The translations under genes were made by a program, and so were the position numbers. The notes under the pieces are model-generated. The model did not search any database. It saw only the letters and a program-made list of their open reading frames with translations, and was not told the DNA's origin. This document shows, in pieces, positions 11,532-19,419 of a DNA stretch of 64,000 nt. The DNA comes from Bog-473 sp963741995 (GTDB lineage Bacteria; Actinomycetota; Acidimicrobiia; Acidimicrobiales; RAAP-2). Location of the stretch: positions 514,144-578,143 of the forward strand of contig CAVUKI010000009.1 of the NCBI GenBank assembly GCA_963741995.1. Direction: 5' to 3'. Every line of letters starts with the position of its first letter. The first letter of the stretch is position 1.

Positions 11532-14024
11532 TCAGGATCCGGAGGCGGCGACGATCGGGCCGTTCAGGTGGGTGCCGGACATGTCACCGTCGCTCGGCGC
11601 GTCACCGAAGGAGGACACCTTGCCGAGCGCCGTCACGACCCAGTACCCCCCGCCGTCGGAGGTGGCGAAGATGGCGGTCGCGGGATTGAAACCCCCGGCC
11701 GAGCCGGCCGGCATGCCCCCGAACGCAGCGGCGTTGCCGAACGGGAACACCTGCCCGGCGCCGTCGAGGATCCAGTAGCCGCGGCCGTTCGGTGTCGCCG
11801 TGGCGGAGCTGATGGCGGACCTCTGCGGTCCGGGCTGGCCGTAGTTGGTGGCGTCGCCGAAGGTGTATACCGCGCCGGTGCTCGTCACGACCCAGTAGCC
11901 GTTTCCCGTGGCGTCGGGCACAACGGCCACGGCGGCGCCGCGGCAACCGCCGATGCCCGGGCAGGAGCCCTCGAAGCGCGCGTCACCGAATGCGAAGACG
12001 CCCCCGTCCGACGCCACCATGAAATACCCACCGCCGTCGTTGGAAGGCACCATGCCGACGATGGGCGCGTTCAGGCTGCGCGGCAGACCAGAGCCGGCGG
12101 GGTTGAGGCCGCTGCCGGGAATGGATCCGTGGAAGCCGGCATTGCCGAAGGCAAAGATGCCGCCGTCGGAGGCCACCAACCAGTAACCGCCGCGCGTCGC
12201 CGTGGGTGTGATGCCGACGACGGGTCGCTGCAGATGGAGTGAGCCGGTCGACCCGTGGAACTGGGCGGAGCCGAAGGTGAAGATGCCGCCGTCCGAACCC
12301 ACCAGCCAGTAGCCGTGCTGCGGCGCCTGCGGCGCAGCGGCCGGCGGCGGAGGAGACGGTGCGGGAGATGAGGCCGCCGGAGCATTGACCGTGAGCGTGA
12401 AGACCTGGGTGCCGCCGGGAGCCACGCCGTTGGCGGCGACGAGGCACACCGTGAAGGTTCCCCCGTCACCGGCCTGGGGTGTCCCGTCCAGGGTGGCGGT
12501 GGTGCCGCCGGTGTAGTCGAGGGCGATGCTGGCCGGCAGCGTCGAGGGGGTGCAGCCACTGAATGCGGCGTCGCTGATGGAGCTCACTCCGGGCGTCCCC
12601 GTCGTCGTGATGTTGAACACGCCGGCTGTACCGGCCGAGAACGTCGTCTGGTTGGGAGTGGTGATCCCCGGCGCGGCCGTGGTCCCGCTGCCGGTGTAGG
12701 TGTACTGATCGGCCGCAGAGACTCCACTGGTACCCGCCGGCGTGGTGACGGTGATGTTGACGGTGCCTGGGGCGATGCTGGCCGGGACGGTGGTCGTGAT
12801 CTGGGTGGCGCTGTAAGTCATGGCGCCGATGCTGGCGACCGTCCCGAAGTCGACAATCGGCGCCACTCCCCCGCTCGTGAGGTTGGTGCCGTGAATCGTG
12901 ACGCTGCCGGTCGGGATCTCCGGTCCGGAGGTCGGCGAGACCAACGACACTGTCGGCACGCTGGTCGGTGCATAGGTGAACTCGTTGACCTGGGCGGTCC
13001 CGGTGGAGCTGGAGGAGCCGGCCACGGTCGACACCGTCACCACGACCTGGTCCTTCGCTGCCCCCGCCGGATCCGCCGGGGCATCGGCGCTGAGCTGGCC
13101 ATTCCAGTTCACCTGGACGTTGGTGGCGGCAACTCCGCCGAAGAACACCTGTGGCGTCGGAGACGTGTTGAAGTAGTTTCCCTCGATCGTGACCGGTGTG
13201 CCGGCCGCGGCGCTGGACGAGGATGCCGGGATGACCTGGACCACGTCGGGTGCCGCTGCGGTCGACGGACCCGGGAGCGCGCTCGGCGTCAGGCTGTCGA
13301 CGAGCGTGTCCGCCGGGTCGACCTGGTTCATGAAGATCTGCGTGTACTGCCCAGCGCTCGTGTCCGCGTCGCCCATCTGTGCGGTCTGCGTGCCCGTGGT
13401 CGTCCAGGGGCCGAGGATGTTGTCCCGGTGACCCCAGCACCCCGTATCGCCCGGCGACGTGCACGCAAGGTTGGTGCCGCCATATCCGTCGTTGTACATC
13501 CAGGCGAAGTCGGCGCCCAGGGGTGTGGAATCCAGGGCGAAGTTCGATCCACCTCCGTTGTCCAGGTAACCGCTCGGCGGGATCGGGTCGGCGTCGCCTT
13601 CCGCTCCGGTGAGTGCCACTGTGTTGAGCGCGGGATCGAGGCCCGAGAATTGCGAGAGGCCGCGGTCACCACGTTCCTCGTCCGCAATGATCAGCTGCTG
13701 CACGGGCACGGTGTCGCCGGCGTAGCCGCTCGGGAGGACCATCGGTCCCAGTCCTTCGAGTGTGCGGGCGTAGTTGATGTTGTGCAGCACAGAGTCGATG
13801 CATCCGGTGCTGGTGTCGTCGACGGGCGGGAGCGTGCAGGCGGGCATGACCTGCGGTGGCACGTTCACCGAAGGATTCGACGGCGGCAGAATGCCCGCTG
13901 CGGCCGCAGGCACTGGCGCGGCCGCGAGAACGGCGAGCGCGCAGCCCAGTCCGGCAGTAGCAGCCAGTCCGGCGCGTGCCAGCGAACTCGACGCGGCGCG
14001 CGCGCCAGCTCGGTGCCGTCTCAC
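11532..14024 (-). CDS. Secreted CAP-like / IPT / GYWLV-repeat protein
   Basis: A large exported protein of about 830 residues. GTG at 14024 starts a signal peptide (Arg-rich start, hydrophobic core, APVPAAAA cleavage region); the longer TTG start would spoil it. In order: a CAP/SCP-like domain (roughly residues 40-235) with GCWGHRDNILG, two IPT/TIG immunoglobulin-like domains, a further Ig-like domain, a Pro/Ala linker, and five or six repeats of about 45 residues of the form GYWLVxSDGGIFxFGxAxFxGS at the C-terminus, which probably fold as a beta-propeller. Such repeats are abundant in Acidimicrobiia. The protein is probably cell-surface or matrix-associated; the ligand is unknown. The frame is intact. 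Confidence 0.8.
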   Translation of the reverse strand: MRRHRAGARAASSSLARAGLAATAGLGCALAVLAAAPVPAAAAGILPPSNPSVNVPPQVMPACTLPPVDDTSTGCIDSVLHNINYARTLEGLGPMVLPSGYAGDTVPVQQLIIADEERGDRGLSQFSGLDPALNTVALTGAEGDADPIPPSGYLDNGGGSNFALDSTPLGADFAWMYNDGYGGTNLACTSPGDTGCWGHRDNILGPWTTTGTQTAQMGDADTSAGQYTQIFMNQVDPADTLVDSLTPSALPGPSTAAAPDVVQVIPASSSSAAAGTPVTIEGNYFNTSPTPQVFFGGVAATNVQVNWNGQLSADAPADPAGAAKDQVVVTVSTVAGSSSSTGTAQVNEFTYAPTSVPTVSLVSPTSGPEIPTGSVTIHGTNLTSGGVAPIVDFGTVASIGAMTYSATQITTTVPASIAPGTVNITVTTPAGTSGVSAADQYTYTGSGTTAAPGITTPNQTTFSAGTAGVFNITTTGTPGVSSISDAAFSGCTPSTLPASIALDYTGGTTATLDGTPQAGDGGTFTVCLVAANGVAPGGTQVFTLTVNAPAASSPAPSPPPPAAAPQAPQHGYWLVGSDGGIFTFGSAQFHGSTGSLHLQRPVVGITPTATRGGYWLVASDGGIFAFGNAGFHGSIPGSGLNPAGSGLPRSLNAPIVGMVPSNDGGGYFMVASDGGVFAFGDARFEGSCPGIGGCRGAAVAVVPDATGNGYWVVTSTGAVYTFGDATNYGQPGPQRSAISSATATPNGRGYWILDGAGQVFPFGNAAAFGGMPAGSAGGFNPATAIFATSDGGGYWVVTALGKVSSFGDAPSDGDMSGTHLNGPIVAASGS

Positions 14025-14364
14025 CTTCCGTTCGCCCCCTCGTGCCCAGGAATGGATCAGCCCGGGCAAAGTAACATTTCAGTTCTCTGGCTCCGAGGGG
14101 CCACTCGGCGAATTGTCTCCCGATTGCGGGCGAAGGTGCGATGCAACCGCGTCGCACCCAACGAGTCGGCGCCTCTCGGCCGACGGCCGGCACAATCCTG
14201 CGACGCGGTGGCGACCGGGTGGGACGCGCCCAGGTTGGCGTCGCTTCGCTGGCCTTCGAGGGACGTTGTCGCTGCGTTGTCCCGCTTGGGTCCAGTCGGC
14301 TCTATTCCGGCCTGGAGGGCGCTGTCAGCATCCAGACTGAAGCTAGGGATTTCCGGGAGGAACG
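14025..14364. other. Divergent intergenic region ahead of whiB
   Basis: 340 bases between the leftward secreted-protein gene and rightward whiB. It should hold both promoters. No convincing gene is seen on either strand. The clearest signal is the GGGAGG ribosome site at 14355-14360, five bases ahead of the whiB ATG. Confidence 0.5.
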
Positions 14365-14589
14365 ATGCTGTCAGAGTGGCATCAGCAGGCTGCCTGCCGC
14401 GGGCAGGGACCGGCCGACTTCGTTCGGGGTCCGAAGTCCGACTACCGGTCGGTGCGGGAACTCTGCGAGACGTGCCCAGTGCGCCGGGAGTGTCTGGAGT
14501 TCGCGTTGGCACATGAGTCGGTGACTGGCCTCTGGGGCGGAACCACGGACGCCGAGCGAAGGCTGATCCGGCGCCGCCGGGTGGCCTGA
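14365..14589 (+). CDS. WhiB-family iron-sulfur transcription regulator
   Basis: A 74-residue WhiB-like protein. Four cysteines, Cys11, Cys34, Cys37 and Cys43, are spaced as in the family (C...CxxCxxxxxC) to hold a [4Fe-4S] cluster, followed by the beta-turn GLWGGTT (55-61) and a basic C-terminus (RRLIRRRRVA) that contacts DNA or the sigma factor. Wbl proteins occur essentially only in Actinobacteria and their phages, which supports the host placement. The GGGAGGAAC ribosome site fixes the start. It lies alone between two secreted-protein genes, so its regulon cannot be inferred from context. Confidence 0.95.
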   Translation: MLSEWHQQAACRGQGPADFVRGPKSDYRSVRELCETCPVRRECLEFALAHESVTGLWGGTTDAERRLIRRRRVA

Positions 14590-14704
14590 GGAGCCAGAGG
14601 TATCAGCAGTTGATCGAACATCGTGGCGTGTTCCTCGACACAGCGCGTCGTCGACTTTGAAGGCAAGCTGCCGTAGCGGCCCTCGACCCATGCGATGCTG
14701 GGAT

Positions 14705-15793
14705 ATGCACGTCGGTATCGACCGCACGGCTGGACGGGCCCGAAGAGTCTTCGGCGCCGTCGCGAGCACACTCACGGCCGTCATGGTCCTCGTGGGCGCG
14801 GCGATCTCGGGTGTCGGCGCCGCGGCAGCTGCCGCCACCACGACGGCACATCCCGTCCTGGCCCCAGAGAGCGGTTCGTACGTCTACACGCTGACGTTCG
14901 ACGGTTTGCAGCGCGAGTACCGACTCCATGTGCCGCCCGCGGCGGCCTCGGGTCAGGCGCTACCGCTCGTGCTCAACCTCCACGGTGCCACCCAGAATGC
15001 GCAACTCGAAGAGATCACCTCCGACATGGACCCCAATGCCGACATGAACGGTTATCTGGTGGCCTATCCCGACGGGACTCGCATCTCCAAGGTGCTCACG
15101 CCCGATCCGATAGCCAAGAACGCGCAGTACGGCTGGAACGCCGGGATGTGTTGCGGCCTTCCCGTGACGAAGCGCATCAATGACGTCGGGTTCCTGCTCA
15201 AGGTGATTTCCAGCATCGCCTCCAAGACGCCCGTCGATCTCCGGCGCGTCTACATGACAGGCATCTCCAACGGCGGAATGATGGCCTACGCCATGGCGGC
15301 GGAAGCGTCGGGCCACGTTGCCGCCATCACATCGATCTCGGGCCAGGTCGAGATCCCTGTCATCCATCCGACACGGTCCGTACCGACCATGGAGTTCCAC
15401 AGCGTCAACGACCCGATCGCCAAGTTCGACGGGACGCCAAGCAAGAATCCCCTGCTTCGACTTTCTGTGATGGAGGGCATCGAACAGTGGGTCAAGGCGG
15501 ACGGCTGCTCAAAGACTCCCACCACGGGCGCCGAGATCGTGGGTGCCGCCGGGTCGATCTCGGCGGGGGAAACAGCGACACCGATCACGTACACGCACTG
15601 CCGGTCCGGTGCCGAAGTGGCCCTGTGGCGCTTCACCGGGTCAGGTCATGTGTGGCCGGGAAGCCCGCTGAACATGGGGCCGGAGAAGAATTGGATCCTG
15701 GCCGGAGTCGGTCGGGGCATCATCCTCGTCAACGCCGACGAGACCATGTGGCAGTTTTTTGAGAGGTATTCGCTGCCATCGAACCGCAGGTAG
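14705..15793 (+). CDS. Secreted polyhydroxybutyrate depolymerase / feruloyl-esterase-like hydrolase
   Basis: Exported alpha/beta hydrolase of 362 residues from the ATG at 14705 (MHVGIDRT). The signal peptide is an Arg-rich start, a hydrophobic helix and an Ala-rich cleavage region up to about residue 44. The fold shows LVLNLHGATQNA (oxyanion loop), WNAGMCCG, the nucleophile elbow GISNGGMMAY, an aspartate after MEFHSVND and the histidine in SGHVWPG, the pattern of the LpqC/PHB-depolymerase (esterase family 10-like) group. The protein probably cleaves a polyester or acylated polysaccharide outside the cell. The frame is intact. Confidence 0.85.
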   Translation: MHVGIDRTAGRARRVFGAVASTLTAVMVLVGAAISGVGAAAAAATTTAHPVLAPESGSYVYTLTFDGLQREYRLHVPPAAASGQALPLVLNLHGATQNAQLEEITSDMDPNADMNGYLVAYPDGTRISKVLTPDPIAKNAQYGWNAGMCCGLPVTKRINDVGFLLKVISSIASKTPVDLRRVYMTGISNGGMMAYAMAAEASGHVAAITSISGQVEIPVIHPTRSVPTMEFHSVNDPIAKFDGTPSKNPLLRLSVMEGIEQWVKADGCSKTPTTGAEIVGAAGSISAGETATPITYTHCRSGAEVALWRFTGSGHVWPGSPLNMGPEKNWILAGVGRGIILVNADETMWQFFERYSLPSNRR

Positions 15794-15830
15794 AGCCCGA
15801 ACTCTCGTTCCGCTCGGCCGTCGGCGCTCT

Positions 15831-16204
15831 TCAGCGCGCAAGCTTTGGTGCCGCGCTTCTCGCTTGAATCCCGTTGATGCCGCTGAGAACAGCGGTGATC
15901 GCCAGCTCGGCCTCGGAGAGTCCGACGAACTCGATTCCGACTCTGATGTCCCCTTCGAGAGTGAATGCTGCGTCTCTGATTTCGCCCTCGAGCCGGACGT
16001 TCACTGCCTCACCGACCGCAGAAATGTCGACGAAAATCGGCCGATCCAGCAGATCCCAAGGCTGCGGATGAATGAACGTCACCCCGAGACCGAATATTGA
16101 GATGTCAATGACTTCGCAATCTCGCCACATCGCGGGGGATCCCTCATGTGGCAGAAACCGGCCCAAGCCGTCGGCTGACGCGGCACTCGTCGGCGGTACT
16201 CCAT
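15831..16204 (-). pseudogene. PilZ-like domain protein, copy 2 (frameshift near start)
   Basis: Second of two tandem PilZ-type genes. ATG at 16204 opens with MEYRRRVPRQ, the RxxR-type start of c-di-GMP-binding PilZ domains. Near 16155 one base seems missing, and the rest (WRDCEVIDISIFGLGVTF, then beta strands to GDIRVGIEFVGLS) continues in another frame to 15831. The D-x-S-x-x-G element is present as DISIFGLG. With the frame repaired the product is about 124 residues, a stand-alone PilZ domain. A single indel in a region with many indels suggests a sequencing error, but neighbouring copy 1 also carries a stop codon. Confidence 0.65.
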
Positions 16205-16282
16205 GATGCCCCCTCCCTTTCTCTGATCCCCTCGTCGAGCGATCGGAGATTGCTCGCTGCCTTCGATCAGAACTGCCGGCCT

Positions 16283-16641
16283 CTAGGTAGTGACCAGGAC
16301 ATCGCTCATGACGCTCAGGACGGCCGTGATTGCCTGCTCGGTCTCGGAGAGCCGGACGGAACTCGATCCCGACGCGGATATCTCGGCCCATGGTCAATGA
16401 GGCGTTCTTGATTTCGCCTTCGAGCCGCACGTTCACACAGCTCCCGTCGCCGGGGAGATTCACGGAGACATGGCGACCAGACAGGTCAGCCGGGTTCGGG
16501 TGATCGAACACGATCCCAAGGCCCAGCATTGAGATGTCGACCACCCGACAGTCACGCCATCCTGCGGGGGATTCCCTGACGAGCTGGAAGGAGGCAGGCC
16601 AGCCGGCAGGCTAGCGATGCAGGCGGCGGCGATTCTCCATG
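16283..16641 (-). pseudogene. PilZ-like domain protein, copy 1 (in-frame TAG and frameshift)
   Basis: Upstream tandem paralogue of the previous gene. ATG at 16641 gives MENRRRLHR followed by an in-frame TAG at codon 10, where copy 2 has glutamine (CAG). The same frame then continues as PilZ (PAGWPASFQL, WRDCRVVDISMLGLG) to about 16363. There an extra C shifts it into the true C-terminus, which ends at 16283 (VRLSETEQAITAVLSV). The stop is a C-to-T type change and cannot be an indel error. The copy is either a pseudogene or restarts at a later codon. Confidence 0.6.
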
Positions 16642-17033
16642 TCACACGTTCCGTTCTGGCATCGATCCGGTGCCTCCGTACGGCCATTCCCAGGCCGCTG
16701 TACCGAAAACGTCTCTTGTGACCTGGGATTGTGGGCCCAACGCTCGTTTAGTTCAGGCTTGTGACTCCATTGTGTGAATCCCTCGACCGGACTCGGAGGT
16801 GACCTTTGGGAAGCCGCGGCCGAGCGACTCGATCGCTACGTCAGGCGCCATCGGACTGCCATGCCCCATCTCCATGGAATGAGGGCGCACGGGCTTCAGC
16901 ATCGTGACTGAGCCGAGGTTCACGGCGGAAATGCAAAACTTCCCACTAACTCTGAATTCGACAAGAGAACGCTGGATCTCCACGGGTGGCGGAACGCAAT
17001 GACAATCGATTGCCGTAGTCGGTGCGCAATGAC
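16642..17033. other. Gene-poor stretch
   Basis: About 390 bases between the PilZ pair and a small zinc-ribbon-like gene. It contains one weak leftward candidate (16753-16983, listed separately). Apart from that I see no repeat, RNA or promoter I can defend. Confidence 0.4.
16753..16983 (-). CDS. Possible small hypothetical protein
   Basis: GTG at 16983 would start a 76-residue protein beginning with residues like VEIQRSLVEFRV. Composition is reasonable for a folded protein (mixed hydrophobic and charged, two Met-rich turns), and it lies on the PilZ strand 112 bases ahead of copy 1. No family is recognised and no ribosome site is clear, so this may be chance. Confidence 0.28.
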   Translation of the reverse strand: MEIQRSLVEFRVSGKFCISAVNLGSVTMLKPVRPHSMEMGHGSPMAPDVAIESLGRGFPKVTSESGRGIHTMESQA

Positions 17034-17222
17034 ATGACTGATCAGATCGAGACCTGTTCAAAGGATGGATGCGGCCGGGAGTTGACCCGCGTGCACAACG
17101 CCACCGGGATCGACGGCGAGGGCAGGGTGGGTCCGTTGTGGACCTGCAAGGATCATCGGACCGAGCTTTGGATGAAGGTTGACGATGGCTTAGTTGCTCC
17201 GCTGGAGTGGTGGCCCGACTGA
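17034..17222 (+). CDS. Small Cys-containing hypothetical protein
   Basis: A 62-residue protein from the ATG at 17034 (MTDQIETCSKDGCGREL). Two cysteine groups, CSKDGC near the start and WTCKDH near residue 42, could bind a metal as a small zinc ribbon. The C-terminus is Trp-rich (PLEWWPD). Codon use and composition look real for the host. No function can be named; it is isolated, with no evident operon. Confidence 0.5.
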   Translation: MTDQIETCSKDGCGRELTRVHNATGIDGEGRVGPLWTCKDHRTELWMKVDDGLVAPLEWWPD

Positions 17223-17707
17223 CAGTTCTGAGCACGGGCGCCCTGAGCGACACCATGGTGTCGCCGTCCCGGCGCCACGGGCGACGAAGCCACAGCTTTC
17301 GAGCGTAATTTCGCGGGGATATCCCGTCGTTCCAATGGAATAGAGGGCGCCTTCAGGTTTCTCGCGTGCTCTCTGCGTCATCGGACTGGCGGGTTTTGAG
17401 CCCGGAACAGCTCGATCCCCGTCGCTGTACGCCGTGACAGCGAACCAGGGTGGGCGGGACCGTTGGACCCCCAGCTCTGCACGGCTCAACAGCCCACGAT
17501 CAGCGGACGTCGTTGTGCTCTTCGGCCTGCCTTCGTTGTTTCTCTGTTGGGCGAAAAGGAGAAAGAAATCTGTGAACGGTCGAGAACGAGCTGCAATGAG
17601 CGATACAGCGGACCGCGATCGAGGGCAGGTGGGAAGACGACGGTGGCGGGTCGACGCGACTCGAGTCCTTGCCCACTGGGGCGTCGTCACCGCCGTCCTC
17701 GCCCGGT
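17223..17707. other. Stretch without convincing gene
   Basis: About 480 bases with several open frames on both strands but none with family similarity or normal composition. The sequence differs from the flanking genes by lower GC and looks like decayed accessory DNA. Confidence 0.35.
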
Positions 17708-17839
17708 CGGCTTGGCCGAATCCTCCGCGCGCTCTGGTGAGAGGCCGGCGTTGTGCTGCTGGTCGGTATGGTCGTCGTGGTTGTGGTGGTGATCTGTCTC
17801 GGTGGGATCGGCTCCCGTGGCTATGACGGGATGCCGTGA
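17708..17839 (+). pseudogene. Degraded copy of a small one-helix membrane protein
   Basis: The frame reads RLGRILRALW, then TGA (17738-17740), then EAGVVLLVGMVVVVVVV and a Gly-rich tail to the TGA at 17837-17839. It aligns through its whole length with the intact gene at 24313-24501 (RLGLSKRLLSALWREAGTVL), whose arginine (CGA) is at the position of the TGA. The copy therefore carries a single C-to-T nonsense change. It suggests that an element related to the 24-kb remnant was once here too. Confidence 0.55.
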
Positions 17840-18177
17840 CGCACATGAGCGGTGAGGTAGTTCGATCGAGCCCAGTTCTCGCGGAATCAGGAACCGCGGC
17901 TTGCCGCCGCGATCGGTCCGCCGCGAGAGTAATGAGCCATCTGTTGAAAGCGCTGTACTCGTCCCCATCGCTTCGGACCATCCTCGTGAGGTACTGAGAG
18001 AGCGTTCTTTCGTGTCGCAAGGACCGAAGTACTTCCGGCCAGCAACAAGGATCTCGATCGCCGGTCGACGTCGTCGGGGGTGCACGCTCGGAGTTCGGTC
18101 TCACTGGCTTGCTCTTCCTGCTTCGGCGCAAACGTGGCCCAACCCCAAGGCGCCCGAGGCCGCGCCGAAACCACCCG
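17840..18177. other. Stretch without convincing gene
   Basis: About 340 bases between the degraded membrane-protein copy and the response-regulator gene. Open frames on both strands show no family motif. No repeat or RNA gene seen. Confidence 0.35.
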
Positions 18178-18978
18178 TTAACCCGTTCGCCGAGGATCAG
18201 CATTGAACTTATAGCCGATGCCTCGAAAGGTGACGAGATAACGCGGATTTGTGGGATCAGGTTCGATCTTGGCGCGGATTCTTTTCACATGGGTATCCAG
18301 AGTGCGTGTGTCCAAGAGTTCCGCTCCTCGCCAGATTCGGTCGATGCATGACTCGCGAGTGACCACTTGTCCGACATGTGTCATGAAGAAATGGAGGAGC
18401 TCGAATTCTCGACGTGCGAGAGGGATCGCGCTCCCGTTCACATAGCCCTCATAGGACCCGAGGTCGAGTGTGACGGGACCCTGCTTGAGAACCTCGACCG
18501 GAGGACGAGTCACCTCCACCCGGCGCAGGATCGCGCGCATGCGCGCGACCAGTTCGCGCACGCGGAATGGCTTGAAGACATAATCCGCTGCTCCGACCTC
18601 AAGACCACCTACGACGTCCACTTCGGAGTTCGACGCGCTGACGATGATGAGCGGCGTTGGCGCCAACGACTGCAGCACTTGACGCAACTCGATACGCGAG
18701 TGGTCTGGAAGCACTGAGTCAAGAAGAACAAGATCAGGCCGCATGCGCTTGTGAATCTGAAGCCCTTCGCGAGCATCGGCTGCGCCTTCAACCTGGAACC
18801 CTTCGCTGCTGAGGCAGGTCGCCAAAGTTTCGCGGTAGGACGTTTGTGCGGCGATGACGAGGACACGGGGCCATTCCGAGTGCGAGGCGCTTGGTGTGTG
18901 CTCTCTTCTGTCGACCGCTGCCGCCTGGCGTATGCGCCTTCTACGCGCCCGTGGTTCAAAGGTCGTGCTCACCGACAT
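18178..18978 (-). CDS. OmpR/PhoB-type response regulator with atypical acidic pocket
   Basis: A 266-residue DNA-binding regulator. The receiver domain (about residues 37-155) has the phospho-acceptor Asp87 (LVLLDSVLP), Ser114 and Lys136 (FKP), but the acidic pair that binds Mg2+ after the first strand is replaced by Ala43-Ala44 (RVLVIAAQ). The C-terminal winged helix (about 170-262) is classic: RREFELLHFF, a DTHVKRIRAKIE recognition helix and YKFNADPR at the end. ATG at 18978 is chosen, since earlier residues are Pro/Gly-rich and atypical. No histidine kinase gene is adjacent. It may work without phosphorylation. Confidence 0.85.
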   Translation of the reverse strand: MSVSTTFEPRARRRRIRQAAAVDRREHTPSASHSEWPRVLVIAAQTSYRETLATCLSSEGFQVEGAADAREGLQIHKRMRPDLVLLDSVLPDHSRIELRQVLQSLAPTPLIIVSASNSEVDVVGGLEVGAADYVFKPFRVRELVARMRAILRRVEVTRPPVEVLKQGPVTLDLGSYEGYVNGSAIPLARREFELLHFFMTHVGQVVTRESCIDRIWRGAELLDTRTLDTHVKRIRAKIEPDPTNPRYLVTFRGIGYKFNADPRRTG

Positions 18979-19419
18979 CTCTCGCCCGCCTCCCAAATAG
19001 GTTAGTAATCCTATCGGTTTTATATCATATCCTGGTGGGGGTCGACGCAGATAGTTCTCTTGACCTGGGGGCAACTTCGTTCTGGGTGCGCTTCCACCCG
19101 ACGACGCCGGTGCTGCCCGGCTCCCGCTGATCTCTACCGACTCCCCGGGCAGCCTTAGCGCCGCCGCGCGTGATCATGCCGTGATCACGGAGCCGATCTG
19201 GACGAATCCGACCCTCGCCGCACCACCTCTGACCAAGATTCAAGCGAAAACGGGGGTCGGGAGTAGCCCGAGAGGCCTCACGCTGATGCCCAGTCCCGGC
19301 GAAGTAGGCCAGCCGCCGCTCGGGATGATGCCGCCTGCTGAGTGTCACTCCGGTGAAAAGAACGCGACAGAAGTGTGTACGTCTTGGACTCTGTAAATGG
19401 CAACTGCTAAGCCGGTCAA
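18979..19419. other. Divergent intergenic region
   Basis: About 440 bases between the leftward response regulator and the rightward secreted protein, with locally lower GC next to 18980-19030. It should contain both promoters. No gene or structured RNA is evident. Confidence 0.4.

Noticed and set aside
12891..14516. 540-codon plus-strand frame opposite the secreted CAP/propeller gene
   Set aside because: Low-complexity shadow; the minus-strand gene has signal peptide, domains and repeats.
15887..16204. Programmed frameshifting or stop-codon readthrough as an explanation for the PilZ breaks
   Set aside because: No slippery heptamer or downstream stem was seen, and similar indels occur in unrelated genes nearby.
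17434..17826. 130-codon plus-strand frame over the degraded membrane-protein copy
   Set aside because: The paralogue alignment lies in a different frame; this frame is Arg/Trp-rich with no similarity.
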